64,000 nt of DNA from Castellaniella hirudinis_A (lineage in GTDB: Bacteria; Pseudomonadota; Gammaproteobacteria; Burkholderiales; Burkholderiaceae_B): positions 1-64,000 of the forward strand of contig NZ_JBLGTV010000017.1 of assembly GCF_047468865.1 (NCBI RefSeq), written 5' to 3'. This document shows positions 27,729-37,311 of the stretch, one piece after another (positions within the stretch are counted from its first letter, which is position 1; every line of letters starts with the position of its first letter). Below the pieces are notes generated by a model that saw nothing but the letters and a program-made list of their open reading frames with translations, was not told the DNA's origin and did not search any database. A program made the position numbers and the translations under genes.

Positions 27729-28238
27729 ATGAACCTCAAGACTGATTCCGACCTGGCCGGCCACGACTGGGAAGCCGCCGTGTCTTCCTGGGTGGACGGC
27801 GAGGCCGATTTGCGCGCCGACGAACTGGACAGCCCCTACGGCCGACAGGTCTGGGACACGTATCACCTGATTGGCGATGTCATGCGCAGCCAGGATCTTG
27901 CCCTGCAGCCCTCCGAGCGCTTCTACGCCCGGGTGTCGGCGGCGCTGGACGCCGAACCGGCCATCGTGGCCCCGGCCCGCTTGGCGGGCCACCATGCGTG
28001 GCGCCTGGGGCTGTCGGGCCTGGCGGTGGCGGCGGCGGTGGCGTCGGTGGTTTGGGTGGCCCGGCCTTTTCTGGCGGACACCGATGTCCTCACCGAGTCG
28101 CCAACCGTCCTGGCGCAGGCCCGTGATGCGGATATCGACGACCCCTCTCTGAACAGCTACATGGCCGCGCACCAGGCCATGGCGGGGGCGGGGCCGATGC
28201 GCCAGGCCGCGTTCGACCGCCTGGGGCGTGCCCAATGA
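27729..28238 (+). CDS. rseA: Anti-sigma-E factor RseA/MucA
   Basis: 169 residues. The N-terminal RseA_N domain (residues about 13-60, WEAAVSSWVDGEADLRADEL) should sequester RpoE in the cytoplasm. A single membrane segment lies at about 93-112, followed by a short periplasmic tail. AAGGAG precedes the ATG; the stop overlaps the rseB start (ATGA). Regulated proteolysis would release the sigma factor. Confidence 0.9.
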   Translation: MNLKTDSDLAGHDWEAAVSSWVDGEADLRADELDSPYGRQVWDTYHLIGDVMRSQDLALQPSERFYARVSAALDAEPAIVAPARLAGHHAWRLGLSGLAVAAAVASVVWVARPFLADTDVLTESPTVLAQARDADIDDPSLNSYMAAHQAMAGAGPMRQAAFDRLGRAQ

Positions 28239-29245
28239 TCACCCGCCGCTGGACCAGGGCGCGCTGGGCGGGGGGCCTGCTGCTGGGCTTGCTGCTGGGG
28301 GGCGCGCAGGCCGCCGACCTCGATCCCGCACCGTCCGCATCCCCCGATGTGCTGGCCTTTTTGCAGCAAGTGCAGGATTCGGCCCGCCAAACGGACTACA
28401 CCGGGCTGTACGTGTACCAGCAAGGCCATCAGCTGCTGGCTTTCCAGCTGACCCACGTGCTGGACGGCACCGGCGAACGCGAGCGGCTTCAGGTGCTGGA
28501 TGGCCCGCCCCGCGAATGCCTGCGCCAAAACGGCATCGAACAATGCCTGTATCCAAAGCCCAAGCTGGTCATCAGCCAGCAGGCCCGCAGCGACCATTTT
28601 CCCGCCTTGCTGCTGGCCAATGCGCAGTCGATCATCAAGCACTACGATTGGCAGCCCCCGGTGGCTTCCGACCGGGTGGCGGGGCGCGAGTGCGCGGTCT
28701 CGGATCTGAAAGCGCGCGACGACCTGCGCTACAGCTACCGAATCTGCACCGATAGCCAGACCCACCTGTTGCTGAAAATCCAGACCCTGGGGCCCGATGG
28801 GCAGTTGATTGACCAGACGGCATTCAGCAGCATCCGGCAAGGGGCCGATGCGCAGCCCGTCAATCTGGTGCCGCCCTGGGATACCCGCAGCTGGCGTTTG
28901 GTGACCGAAGCCAGCGCCGAGACCGATCTGCAAGCGCAGGGGTGGCGTTTCAGCCTGCCCGCCGGTTTCGAGCCGGCGGCCCAGTTGGTGCGCCAGTTCG
29001 GCCAGCGGCATGCCGTCAATCAATTCGTGATTTCCGATGGTTTGGCCGCGATTTCAATTTTTATTGAAACCTTTGACCCCGAACGCGATCAAAACATCAG
29101 ACAGGGCGGCTTGCGACAGGGCGCGGTCAATATCTACCGAATGCGTCTGGCGTCCTACTGGCTGACCGCTGTGGGCGAAGTGCCGGAGCAGACGGTTCAG
29201 GCGCTGGTGCGCACCGCACAATACGTGCCGCAAGCCGCCCATTGA
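28235..29245 (+). CDS. rseB: Sigma-E regulatory protein RseB/MucB
   Basis: 336 residues. Signal peptide to about residue 26 (LLLGGAQA). MucB/RseB N-terminal domain with DYTGLYVYQQG and C-terminal domain with LPAGFEP. In the periplasm it binds RseA and shields it from the site-1 protease until lipid or LPS stress. It sits in the rpoE-rseA-rseB-mucD operon. Confidence 0.93.
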   Translation: MITRRWTRARWAGGLLLGLLLGGAQAADLDPAPSASPDVLAFLQQVQDSARQTDYTGLYVYQQGHQLLAFQLTHVLDGTGERERLQVLDGPPRECLRQNGIEQCLYPKPKLVISQQARSDHFPALLLANAQSIIKHYDWQPPVASDRVAGRECAVSDLKARDDLRYSYRICTDSQTHLLLKIQTLGPDGQLIDQTAFSSIRQGADAQPVNLVPPWDTRSWRLVTEASAETDLQAQGWRFSLPAGFEPAAQLVRQFGQRHAVNQFVISDGLAAISIFIETFDPERDQNIRQGGLRQGAVNIYRMRLASYWLTAVGEVPEQTVQALVRTAQYVPQAAH

Positions 29246-29271
29246 AAAAAACACTCTCCAAGGAGAACTCC

Positions 29272-30747
29272 ATGGCTTTTACTCTGCCCAACGCCTCGGG
29301 CATCCAGCGGCTTGCGGCGTGTGCCGCCACCAGCCTGCTGCTGGTTTCCACCTTGCCGATGGGGGCGGCGCAGGCCCAGCCCGCCGTGTCCGCCCGTGTC
29401 GCGGCGCTGCCCGATTTCACCCAGGTGGTTGCCGACACCGAAAATTCCGTGGTCAATATCCGCACCACTGAAACCATCCCCGTGGGCCGCAACCCGGGCG
29501 CGCCGGGCGGCGATCCCTCCGACCTGTTCCGCTGGTTCTTCGGCCCGGACTTCATGCCGCCCGGGATGAACCCCCGGCAGGCGCCGCGCCCGCACGCGCA
29601 GCCCAACCAACCGGCCCCCAAGGAACGCACCGTGCCGCGCGGCATCGGCTCGGGCTTCATCCTGTCCGCGGATGGCTATATCCTGACCAATAACCACGTG
29701 GTCGATAATTCCAATGGCATCTTCGTCACCATGACCGATGGCAAGGAATACAAGGCCAAAGTCATCGGCACGGATGCCCGCACGGATATCGCTTTGCTCA
29801 AGATCGACGCCGACGACCTCAAGCCCCTGCCGATCGGCGATTCCGACACCCTGAAAAAAGGCCAGTGGGTCTTGGCCATCGGGTCGCCCTTCGGGCTGGA
29901 TTCCACCGTCACGGCGGGGATCGTCAGCGCGATCAACCGCGACACCGGCGACTACCTGCCGTTCATCCAGACGGATGTGGCCGTCAACCCGGGCAATTCG
30001 GGCGGCCCCCTGATCAACCTGGAAGGCCAGGTGGTGGGGATCAACTCGCAAATTGTCTCGCGCAGCGGCGGGTTCATGGGGATTTCTCTGGCGATCCCCA
30101 TCGACGAAGTCATGCGCGTGGTGGATCAGCTCAAAGCCCATGGCAAGGTCATTCGCGGCCGCATCGGCGTGCAGATCACCGAGGTCCAGGACGACGTCGC
30201 CAAGGCCCTGGGCCTGGAGGATGGGCGCGGCGCGCTGGTCAGCAGCGTGGACCCGGACGGCCCGGCCGCCAAGGCGGGCGTGCATCCCGGCGACGTGATC
30301 ACCCAGTTCGATGGCCACGACATCAAGCATATGTCCGATCTGCCGCGTCTGGTGGGGTCGACCAAGCCGGGCACCCACGCCACGATCCAGGTCTGGCGCA
30401 AGGGCAAGTCGCTGGATCTCAAGTCCAAGGTGGCCGAACTCGAACAGCCGGCCACGAGCCAGGACGAGCCTGAAGCCGCCGCTGCCGATGGCACGGATCG
30501 CCTGGGCCTGGCGGTCAAGGCGCTGCCCGCGGATACCGATTCCGAGGGGGTCGAGGTCAGCCGGGCCGAGGGCGTCGCCGCCGAGTCCGGCATCGAGGTC
30601 GGCGATATCGTGCTGCGCATCAACGACGCCGACATCACCAGTCCCAAGCAGTACGAGAAAATCGTCAAAGGGCTGCCCAAGGACAAGCCGGTCGTGCTGC
30701 TGGTCAGCCGCGACCAGCAATCCCAGTGGGTCATCCTCAAACCCTGA
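29272..30747 (+). CDS. mucD: Periplasmic serine endoprotease MucD/DegP-like
   Basis: 491 residues from the ATG preceded by AAGGAG; an upstream in-frame TTG lacks this. Signal peptide ends near AQAQP (residue about 36). Trypsin-like triad His142 (TNNHVVD), Asp172 (RTDIALLKI), Ser243 (GNSGGPL). Two PDZ domains follow (about 290-370 and 400-485). It degrades misfolded envelope proteins and belongs to the sigma-E regulon. Confidence 0.94.
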   Translation: MAFTLPNASGIQRLAACAATSLLLVSTLPMGAAQAQPAVSARVAALPDFTQVVADTENSVVNIRTTETIPVGRNPGAPGGDPSDLFRWFFGPDFMPPGMNPRQAPRPHAQPNQPAPKERTVPRGIGSGFILSADGYILTNNHVVDNSNGIFVTMTDGKEYKAKVIGTDARTDIALLKIDADDLKPLPIGDSDTLKKGQWVLAIGSPFGLDSTVTAGIVSAINRDTGDYLPFIQTDVAVNPGNSGGPLINLEGQVVGINSQIVSRSGGFMGISLAIPIDEVMRVVDQLKAHGKVIRGRIGVQITEVQDDVAKALGLEDGRGALVSSVDPDGPAAKAGVHPGDVITQFDGHDIKHMSDLPRLVGSTKPGTHATIQVWRKGKSLDLKSKVAELEQPATSQDEPEAAAADGTDRLGLAVKALPADTDSEGVEVSRAEGVAAESGIEVGDIVLRINDADITSPKQYEKIVKGLPKDKPVVLLVSRDQQSQWVILKP

Positions 30748-30793
30748 ACACGACCCTTTGCCGGGAAAAAGCTAAAATACCGGCTGAACGGAA

Positions 30794-30821
30794 GGGGGCG
30801 CCCGGAAGCGCCCCCTTTTTT
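30794..30821 (+). terminator. Rho-independent terminator after mucD
   Basis: Arms GGGGGCGC and GCGCCCCC around a 6-nt loop with a T6 tail. It ends the rpoE-mucD transcript about 50 bp before lepA. A TAAAAT sequence lies just upstream at 30773-30778. Confidence 0.85.
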
Positions 30822-30872
30822 GCTGGCGGCGCCGCGGCGCCCGCCCCATCTGATATCACTGATTCCTGCCCT

Positions 30873-32666
30873 ATGGACCACATCCGCAACTTCTCCATCA
30901 TTGCGCACATCGATCATGGCAAATCGACCCTGGCCGATCGCCTGATCCATCGCTGCGGCGGTCTGCAAGACCGCGAGATGGCGGCCCAGGTGCTCGATTC
31001 CATGGATATCGAACGCGAACGCGGGATCACCATCAAGGCCCAGACGGCCGCGCTGCGCTATACCGCCGCCGATGGGCGGGTGTATGCGCTCAACCTCATC
31101 GACACGCCGGGCCACGTCGACTTCTCCTACGAGGTCAGCCGCTCGCTGTCGGCCTGTGAGGGCGCGCTGCTGGTGGTCGATTCCACCCAGGGGGTCGAGG
31201 CCCAGACCGTGGCCAATTGCTACACCGCCATCGAACTCGGCGTCGAAGTCCTGCCCGTGCTGAACAAAATGGATCTGCCTTCGGCCGACCCCGATGCCGC
31301 CGCGTCGGAGATCGAGGACGTCATCGGCATCGACGCCACCGACGCCATCCAGGCCAGCGCCAAGACCGGCCTGGGCATCGACGAAATCCTGGAAGCCGTG
31401 GTGGCGCGCGTGCCGCCCCCCGAAGGCGACCCCGATGCCCCCCTGCAGGCGCTGATCATTGATTCCTGGTTCGATAATTACGTGGGGGTGGTGATGCTGG
31501 TGCGCATCGTCAACGGCACGCTGCGGCCCAAGGACAAGCTGCTGCTGATGGCCACCGGCGCCGCGCACCTGTGCGAACAGCTGGGGGTGTTCACACCGAA
31601 ATCCCAGCCGCGCCCGTCGCTGTCGGCGGGCGAGGTCGGTTTCGTCATCGCCGGCATCAAAGAACTCGAACACGCCAAGGTCGGCGACACGGTCACCCTG
31701 GCGGCCAAACCCGCCGCCGCGCCTTTGCCGGGTTTCAAGGAAGTCAAGCCGCAGGTGTTCGCGGGGGTCTATCCGGTGGAATCCAGCGAATACGACCAGT
31801 TGCGGGATTCCCTCGAAAAGCTCAAGCTCAATGATTCTTCCCTGATGTTCGAGCCCGAGGTCTCGCAGGCGCTGGGGTTCGGGTTCCGCTGCGGCTTTCT
31901 GGGCCTATTGCACATGGATATCGTGCAAGAGCGCCTGGAACGCGAATTCGACATGGACATCATCACCACGGCGCCGTCCGTGGTCTATGAAGTCCTGCAC
32001 CGCGATGGCACGCTGATGATGGTCGACAGCCCGGCGCGCATGCCCGAGGTCGGCCACATCCAGGAAATCCGCGAGCCCATCATGACCGTCACGCTGTTCA
32101 TGCCGCAGGAATACGTCGGGCCGGTGATGTCCCTGTGCACGGCCAAGCGCGGCGTGCAGCTCAACATGAGCTACCACGGCCGCCAGGTGCATCTCAGCTA
32201 CGAGATACCGCTGGCTGAAATCGTGCTGGATTTCTTCGACCGCCTGAAATCCGTGTCCCGGGGCTACGCCTCCATGGATTACGAGTTCAAGGAATACCGG
32301 GTCGCCGACGTGGTGCGGGTCGATCTCCTGATCAACGGCGATCGAGTGGATGCCCTGTCCATGATCGTGCACCGGGCCAACGCCCGGCCCCGGGGCCGGG
32401 AAGTCGTCACGCGCATGCGCGGCCTGATCCCGCGACAGATGTTCGACATTGCCATCCAGGCGGCCATCGGCGTCGAGGTCGTGGCCCGGGAAAACGTCAA
32501 GGCCCTGCGCAAGAACGTGCTGGCCAAGTGTTACGGCGGGGATATCTCGCGTAAAAAGAAGCTGCTGGAAAAACAAAAAGCCGGCAAGAAACGCATGAAG
32601 CAGGTCGGCAATGTCGAGATCCCCCAGGAAGCCTTCCTGGCCGTCTTGCAGGTCGACGATAAGTAA
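30873..32666 (+). CDS. lepA: Elongation factor 4 (LepA)
   Basis: 597 residues. The start at MDHIRNFSIIAHIDHGKSTL is the family N-terminus. G1 AHIDHGKST, G3 DTPGHVDF and G4 NKMD are intact; the LepA-specific C-terminal domain ends KKKLLEKQKAGKKRMKQVG. A ribosomal GTPase involved in translation initiation and elongation. It starts the lepA-lepB-rnc-era unit. Confidence 0.98.
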   Translation: MDHIRNFSIIAHIDHGKSTLADRLIHRCGGLQDREMAAQVLDSMDIERERGITIKAQTAALRYTAADGRVYALNLIDTPGHVDFSYEVSRSLSACEGALLVVDSTQGVEAQTVANCYTAIELGVEVLPVLNKMDLPSADPDAAASEIEDVIGIDATDAIQASAKTGLGIDEILEAVVARVPPPEGDPDAPLQALIIDSWFDNYVGVVMLVRIVNGTLRPKDKLLLMATGAAHLCEQLGVFTPKSQPRPSLSAGEVGFVIAGIKELEHAKVGDTVTLAAKPAAAPLPGFKEVKPQVFAGVYPVESSEYDQLRDSLEKLKLNDSSLMFEPEVSQALGFGFRCGFLGLLHMDIVQERLEREFDMDIITTAPSVVYEVLHRDGTLMMVDSPARMPEVGHIQEIREPIMTVTLFMPQEYVGPVMSLCTAKRGVQLNMSYHGRQVHLSYEIPLAEIVLDFFDRLKSVSRGYASMDYEFKEYRVADVVRVDLLINGDRVDALSMIVHRANARPRGREVVTRMRGLIPRQMFDIAIQAAIGVEVVARENVKALRKNVLAKCYGGDISRKKKLLEKQKAGKKRMKQVGNVEIPQEAFLAVLQVDDK

Positions 32667-32675
32667 GGATAATTC

Positions 32676-33563
32676 ATGAGCTGGGATTTCGCTCTTTTGC
32701 TGTTCATTGCCCTGGTGGTGACGGGTCTGGTCTGGCTGTGGGATCGTGTGCGCCTGCGCGAGGCGCGCCGCGCGCGCGCGCAGGCCGCCGCCCAGGCCTG
32801 CCGCAACAACGCGGCGGGCCTGGATCCGCAGGCGCTGCAGGCCGAATGCCAGCAGGCGTACAACCGGGCGCTGCAGGCGCCGTGGTGGGTCGAATACTGT
32901 GTCAGTTTCTTTCCGGTCATCCTGTTCGTGTTCGTGCTGCGCTCCTTTGTGGTCGAGCCGTTCCGCATCCCGTCGGGCTCCATGCTGCCGACGCTGGAAA
33001 ACGGCGACCTGATTCTGGTGAATAAATTCCAGTACGGCATCCGCCTGCCGGTGGTCGACCGGAAAATCATTCCCCTGGGGGTGCCTCAGCGCGGCGATGT
33101 GGTGGTGTTCCGCTACCCGGTCGACCCCGACGTCGATTACATCAAGCGCGTGGTGGGCCTGCCCGGCGATGTGGTGGAATACCGCGACAAGGTGCTGTCC
33201 ATCAATGGCCAGGTGGTGCCTCATGCCCGCGACGGCGACTACTACGAGCCCGACCGCGCAAACTATGTCGGGCAGTACCAGGAACAACTGGGGGCGGTGT
33301 CGCACCGGATTCTGCTGAATGTGAATGCGCCGCAGGACATCATGCCCATTACGCGCTTCCCCGACTTCAAAGCCTGCACGTATTTCAGCGATGGCGTGCG
33401 CTGCACGGTGCCCGAAGGCCATTACTTCATGATGGGCGACAACCGCGACAATAGCCTGGACAGCCGCTATTGGGGCTTCGTGCCGGATCGCTACCTGGTG
33501 GGCCGGGCCTTCTTCGTCTGGATGAATTTCAGTTCGCCCAGCCGCATCGGGGGCTTTCACTGA
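32676..33563 (+). CDS. lepB: Signal peptidase I
   Basis: 295 residues. Two N-terminal membrane segments (about 5-22 and 76-92), then the periplasmic domain. The catalytic Ser102 lies in PSGSMLPTL and Lys157 in YIKRVVGLPGD. GDNRDNSLDSRYWG is the conserved box E. It removes leader peptides from exported proteins. The stop overlaps the rnc ATG by one base (TGATG). Confidence 0.97.
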   Translation: MSWDFALLLFIALVVTGLVWLWDRVRLREARRARAQAAAQACRNNAAGLDPQALQAECQQAYNRALQAPWWVEYCVSFFPVILFVFVLRSFVVEPFRIPSGSMLPTLENGDLILVNKFQYGIRLPVVDRKIIPLGVPQRGDVVVFRYPVDPDVDYIKRVVGLPGDVVEYRDKVLSINGQVVPHARDGDYYEPDRANYVGQYQEQLGAVSHRILLNVNAPQDIMPITRFPDFKACTYFSDGVRCTVPEGHYFMMGDNRDNSLDSRYWGFVPDRYLVGRAFFVWMNFSSPSRIGGFH

Positions 33564-34312
33564 TGGCCGGCCTGGATACGCTGCAGCAGGCCCTGGGCTA
33601 TCAGTACCGGGATCAGGGCCTGCTGGCCCAGGCGCTGACCCACCGCAGCCATGGCATGCCGCACAACGAGCGCCTGGAGTTCCTGGGCGATTCCATTCTG
33701 AATTTCGTCGTTTCCACCCTGTTGTTCGCCGAACACGCCGAGATGGACGAGGGCGATCTGTCGCGGGTGCGGGCCAATCTGGTGAAGCAGTCCGCGCTGG
33801 CCGGCATCGCCCAGCGGCTGGCCCTGTCCGAGCACTTGCGGCTGGGCGAGGGCGAGCTGAAAAGCGGCGGTTTTCGCCGTCCGTCCATTCTGGCCGATGC
33901 TGTCGAAGCGATCCTGGGGGCCGTCTACCTGGACGGTGGCTATGAGCAGGCGCGCGGCGTGATCGCCCGCCTGTACCGCCCCTTGCTGGATCACCTGGAT
34001 GTGCGGGCCAGCGGCAAAGACCCCAAGACCCAGCTGCAGGAAATTCTGCAGGGCCGGGGGCTGGATTTACCGCGCTACCAAGTGATGTCGGTGCGCGGCG
34101 CGGCCCACGACCAGACGTTCGAGGTCAGTTGCCGGGTGCCCGCGCTGGCGATCGACGTGCAGGCGTGCGGCGGCAGCCGCCGGGCCGCCGAGCAGGCCGC
34201 CGCCACCCGGGCGATTGCGGCCGTGCAGGCCCTGGGGCCGATCCGGCGATCCCGGCGGCGGCACCACAAAACATCCGCGTCCGCCACGCCCGCTGCTTCG
34301 GAGTCCCCATGA
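33563..34312 (+). CDS. rnc: Ribonuclease III
   Basis: 249 residues. RNase III domain with ERLEFLGDSIL holding the metal-binding Glu and Asp, and a second Asp/Glu site in DAVEAILGAVYLDGG. The dsRNA-binding domain (about 155-222) starts at DPKTQLQEILQGRG. Basic tail. It processes rRNA and dsRNA. Start fixed by the overlap with lepB; stop overlaps era (ATGA). Confidence 0.96.
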   Translation: MAGLDTLQQALGYQYRDQGLLAQALTHRSHGMPHNERLEFLGDSILNFVVSTLLFAEHAEMDEGDLSRVRANLVKQSALAGIAQRLALSEHLRLGEGELKSGGFRRPSILADAVEAILGAVYLDGGYEQARGVIARLYRPLLDHLDVRASGKDPKTQLQEILQGRGLDLPRYQVMSVRGAAHDQTFEVSCRVPALAIDVQACGGSRRAAEQAAATRAIAAVQALGPIRRSRRRHHKTSASATPAASESP

Positions 34313-35253
34313 CCCAGTCGGATTCTTCTTTCACCCCCGAGAGCCGGGCGCCGTCCGGGCCAGCCGCGCAGGCGGCTGGCCGCTGCGGCTTCGTGGCCCT
34401 GGTGGGACGTCCCAACGTCGGCAAATCCACCTTGGGCAATGCGCTGATCGGCGCCAAATTGTCCATCGTGTCGCGCAAGGCCCAGACCACCCGGCATCGC
34501 ATCCACGGGGTGTTGACGCAGGGCGCGGATCAATTCGTCTTTGTCGATACCCCGGGCTTCCAGACCCGCCATGGCGGGGCCATGAACCGCATGATGAACC
34601 GCGTGGTCACTCAGGCGCTGGCCGAGGTCGATGTGGTGGTGCATGTGGTCGAGGCGGGCAAATGGTCCGCCGGCGATGCGGCTGTGGTGCCCTTGCTGCC
34701 CCGGCATTGTCCGGTGATTCTGGCGGTCAACAAGGTCGATGCCCTGAAGGACAAGAACGCCCTGTTCGCCTATGTGGCGCGTCTGACGCAGCAGTTTCCC
34801 TATGCCGCCGTGGTGCCCCTCAGCGCCCTGCGCGGGGTGCAGCTGGATGTTTTGCTGCGGGAAATCGCCCAGTATCTGCCCGCGGGCGAGCACTTGTTCG
34901 AAGCCGATGCGTTTACCGATCGTCCGGTGCGTTTTCTGGTATCCGAACTGATCCGCGAAAAGATTTTCCGCCTGGTGGGCGATGAGCTGCCCTACGGCTG
35001 CACGGTGGTCATCGAACAATGGGAAGAAAACGATGCCGGGGCGCGGATCGCCGCGTGCGTCGTGATCGAGCGCGACAGCCATCGGCCCATTTTGCTGGGG
35101 GCCGGCGGCCAGCACATGAAACGCATCGCCACCGAAGCCCGCCAGGACATCGTGCGCCTGCTGGACAAGGCCGTCCACCTGGACATCTATATCAAAGTGC
35201 GCAAGGGCTGGTCCGGGCGCGACGCCACGCTGCGCGAACTGGGCTATGACTGA
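34309..35253 (+). CDS. era: GTPase Era
   Basis: 314 residues. G1 GRPNVGKST, G3 DTPGFQ and G4 NKVD; QTTRHRIHG is the switch I region. The KH domain at about 220-300 (GGQHMKRIATEAR) binds the 3' end of 16S rRNA. It has a roughly 20-residue N-terminal extension rich in Ser/Pro/Ala. Its ATG overlaps the rnc stop. Confidence 0.97.
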   Translation: MTQSDSSFTPESRAPSGPAAQAAGRCGFVALVGRPNVGKSTLGNALIGAKLSIVSRKAQTTRHRIHGVLTQGADQFVFVDTPGFQTRHGGAMNRMMNRVVTQALAEVDVVVHVVEAGKWSAGDAAVVPLLPRHCPVILAVNKVDALKDKNALFAYVARLTQQFPYAAVVPLSALRGVQLDVLLREIAQYLPAGEHLFEADAFTDRPVRFLVSELIREKIFRLVGDELPYGCTVVIEQWEENDAGARIAACVVIERDSHRPILLGAGGQHMKRIATEARQDIVRLLDKAVHLDIYIKVRKGWSGRDATLRELGYD

Positions 35254-35307
35254 ACCCGGACAGCCTTTCGGGGCGCCGGGCTTCCCCGGGATCGGCCGGG
35301 GCCGCCC

Positions 35308-35901
35308 ATGAGCAAACGGGGTGTTCGGGTTCTGGACGCGCCGGCCTATGTGCTGCATGCCAGCCCTTGGCGTGAAACCTCGCTGCTGGCCCAGTGCTTC
35401 AGCCGGGATCACGGCCTGGTGGTGCTGGTGGCCAAGGGGGCCAAGCGGCCGTATTCGGTGCTGCGCCCCGTGCTGGTGGCGTTTCAGCCCTTGAGCCTGT
35501 CGTGGTCGGTGGGGACGGGGGACATCCATACCCTGACCCGGGCGGAATCCGGGCCGGTGCGCCTGCTGGCGGGCCGCGCAATGCTGTCGGCCTGGTACTT
35601 GAATGAGCTGATTCTGCGCCTGTTGGGGCGTGAAGACCCGCACCCCGGCGTGTATGACGCCTACGATGCGGCTCTGGACGCCCTGGCGCTCGGGGCCGGG
35701 CAGCCCCTGGCCCCGGCCTTGCGGCGGTTTGAGTGGTTGCTGCTGGAACAGGCCGGCTACGGGGTGGATGGCCCGCCGCCGGATTTCGACGACGTCGCGC
35801 AGGAACCGGCCCTGCGGCAGGCCCTGCGCGAACGCCTGGATCAGTTGCTGGAAACGCCTTTGCGCACGCGCCAGGTGTTGATGGATTTGCAGCGGTATTG
35901 A
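35308..35901 (+). CDS. recO: DNA repair protein RecO, shortened C-terminus
   Basis: 197 residues, about 40-50 fewer than usual. The N-terminal OB fold (YVLHASPWRETSLLAQCFSRDHG) and the helical segment (YLNELILRLLGREDPHPGVYDAYDAAL) are intact. After EQAGYGV the usual middle section is missing and the sequence jumps to the terminal helices PLRTRQVLMDLQRY. RecO loads RecA with RecR in gap repair. It follows era as expected, but pdxJ, its usual neighbour, is absent. Confidence 0.88.
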   Translation: MSKRGVRVLDAPAYVLHASPWRETSLLAQCFSRDHGLVVLVAKGAKRPYSVLRPVLVAFQPLSLSWSVGTGDIHTLTRAESGPVRLLAGRAMLSAWYLNELILRLLGREDPHPGVYDAYDAALDALALGAGQPLAPALRRFEWLLLEQAGYGVDGPPPDFDDVAQEPALRQALRERLDQLLETPLRTRQVLMDLQRY

Positions 35902-35909
35902 AAATGGAA

Positions 35910-35941
35910 CGCCGCCCTCTCGGGGTGGCGAGGGGGCGGCG
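35910..35941 (+). terminator. Hairpin after recO
   Basis: Imperfect 13-bp arms (CGCCGCCCTCTCG/CGAGGGGGCGGCG) around a 6-nt loop, 9 bp after the stop. There is no U-tract. A possible 3'-end structure. Confidence 0.35.
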
Positions 35942-36000
35942 GGGTATCGCCTGCCGGCGCGGGGCGCCGCGCGGTGGCGCGGCGAAAAAGGCCGTGGCGT

Positions 36001-36702
36001 TTAGTCGCGGCTGCCGCCGAAGATGCCCAGCAGCATCAGCAGGTTGGTGAAGATATTGTAGAGATCCAGGTAGACCGCCAGGGTGGCCGAAACGTAGTTG
36101 GTTTCGCCGCCATTGATGATGCGCTGCAGGTCGACCAGCAGGAAGGCGGAAAAAATACCGATGGCCAGCACGGACAGCGTGAGCATCAGGGCCGGGATCT
36201 GCAGGAACATGTTGGCGACCATGGCCACCAGCAGCAGGATGACGCCCACGAACAGGAATTTCTGCAAGTGGGTGAAATCGCGTTTGGTGGTGCTGGCCAC
36301 GGTGGCCATGGTGCCGAAGACGGCCGCCGTGCCGCCGAAGGCCAGCATGATCAGCTGGGCGCCGTTGCCCATGCCCAGAACATGCCCCAGCAGGCGCGAC
36401 AGCATCAGCCCCATGAAGAAGGTGAAGCCCAGGAGCAGAACCACCCCCAGGGACGAGTTTTTGTTGCGCTCGACCAGGAACATGAGGCCGAAGGCCCCCA
36501 CCAGGAACACCAGCGTGCTGACGCCGGGGCTGGCGGCCATGAACTGGTTGACCCCGGACGTGAGGCCCAGCGCAGCGCCCAGCACAGTGGGGATCAGGGA
36601 GAGGGCCAGCAGCCAGTAGGTGTTGCGCAGCACGCGGTTGCGGACGGTGACCGATGTGTTATAGGTGCCGGCACGCGGTAGGGAGTGGCGAAAGTCGGAC
36701 AT
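36001..36702 (-). CDS. BI-1/YccA family membrane protein
   Basis: 233 residues with about seven membrane segments, Bax inhibitor-1 family. The conserved acidic end with the YLDLYNIFTNLL segment is present at the C-terminus. YccA-type members modulate FtsH in E. coli; here the role is inferred only. The start is MSDFRHSLPRAG; the longer open frame upstream has no ribosome site. The 177-bp gap to holC should hold its promoter. Confidence 0.9.
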   Translation of the reverse strand: MSDFRHSLPRAGTYNTSVTVRNRVLRNTYWLLALSLIPTVLGAALGLTSGVNQFMAASPGVSTLVFLVGAFGLMFLVERNKNSSLGVVLLLGFTFFMGLMLSRLLGHVLGMGNGAQLIMLAFGGTAAVFGTMATVASTTKRDFTHLQKFLFVGVILLLVAMVANMFLQIPALMLTLSVLAIGIFSAFLLVDLQRIINGGETNYVSATLAVYLDLYNIFTNLLMLLGIFGGSRD

Positions 36703-36879
36703 GGTGGTTTCCTGTCTAGTGTCGGAACAAGGGGATGGCGCAGTATAGGATAGCCAGCGGGTTACTGGAATCTTACATGAAGCTGAATCCATGCGTCCAG
36801 TGCAGTCGCTGTGCCGCAACGGGTTTGACACCGATCGCGGGCCAAGGTTCCGTGTCTGGCGGCATGACGGCGTGGCGGG

Positions 36880-37311
36880 TCAGGTGGTGGCGAGCTGATG
36901 CCCGCGGACGTCATGCCCGTCCTGGCGGTATTGCGCCCAGCGCTGGCGGGCGGCCTGCTGGTCGGCGGGGTGGCCCGAAACGATCTCCAGGATGCGCGCA
37001 AAACGCCGGGCCTGCGGCGGGCAGTCCAGATCCAGGTTGAGCAGCCAGGGGGCGTCCGGGGCCTGATCCAGGGTTGCGGCATCGGGCAGCAGCAGGACGG
37101 GGGCTTGGTCCGCCAGCGGGTCGTCGGGCAGGGCGTGGGGGATGAAGCTGATGGGATCGAATTCCCAGAGCAGGCTGTCGAAGCGCCGCAGCCGTTTGGG
37201 GTCGGTGCAGTAGACCAGCAGGCGGTGGCCCGCCTGCACGTGGCGCGCCGTGGTGCGGCACGCCGCCCGCAGGCGGTGCGCCGCGCCATAGGCGAAGTCG
37301 ATGCGGCTCAT
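36880..37311 (-). CDS. holC: DNA polymerase III subunit chi
   Basis: 143 residues. Opens MSRIDFAYGAAHRLRAAC, with ARHVQAGHRLLVYCTDP and LLWEFDPISFIPHA, the typical HolC segments. Chi bridges the clamp loader (via psi) to SSB. Its ATG overlaps the pepA stop (ATGA); the pepA-holC coupling is widely conserved. Confidence 0.93.
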   Translation of the reverse strand: MSRIDFAYGAAHRLRAACRTTARHVQAGHRLLVYCTDPKRLRRFDSLLWEFDPISFIPHALPDDPLADQAPVLLLPDAATLDQAPDAPWLLNLDLDCPPQARRFARILEIVSGHPADQQAARQRWAQYRQDGHDVRGHQLATT

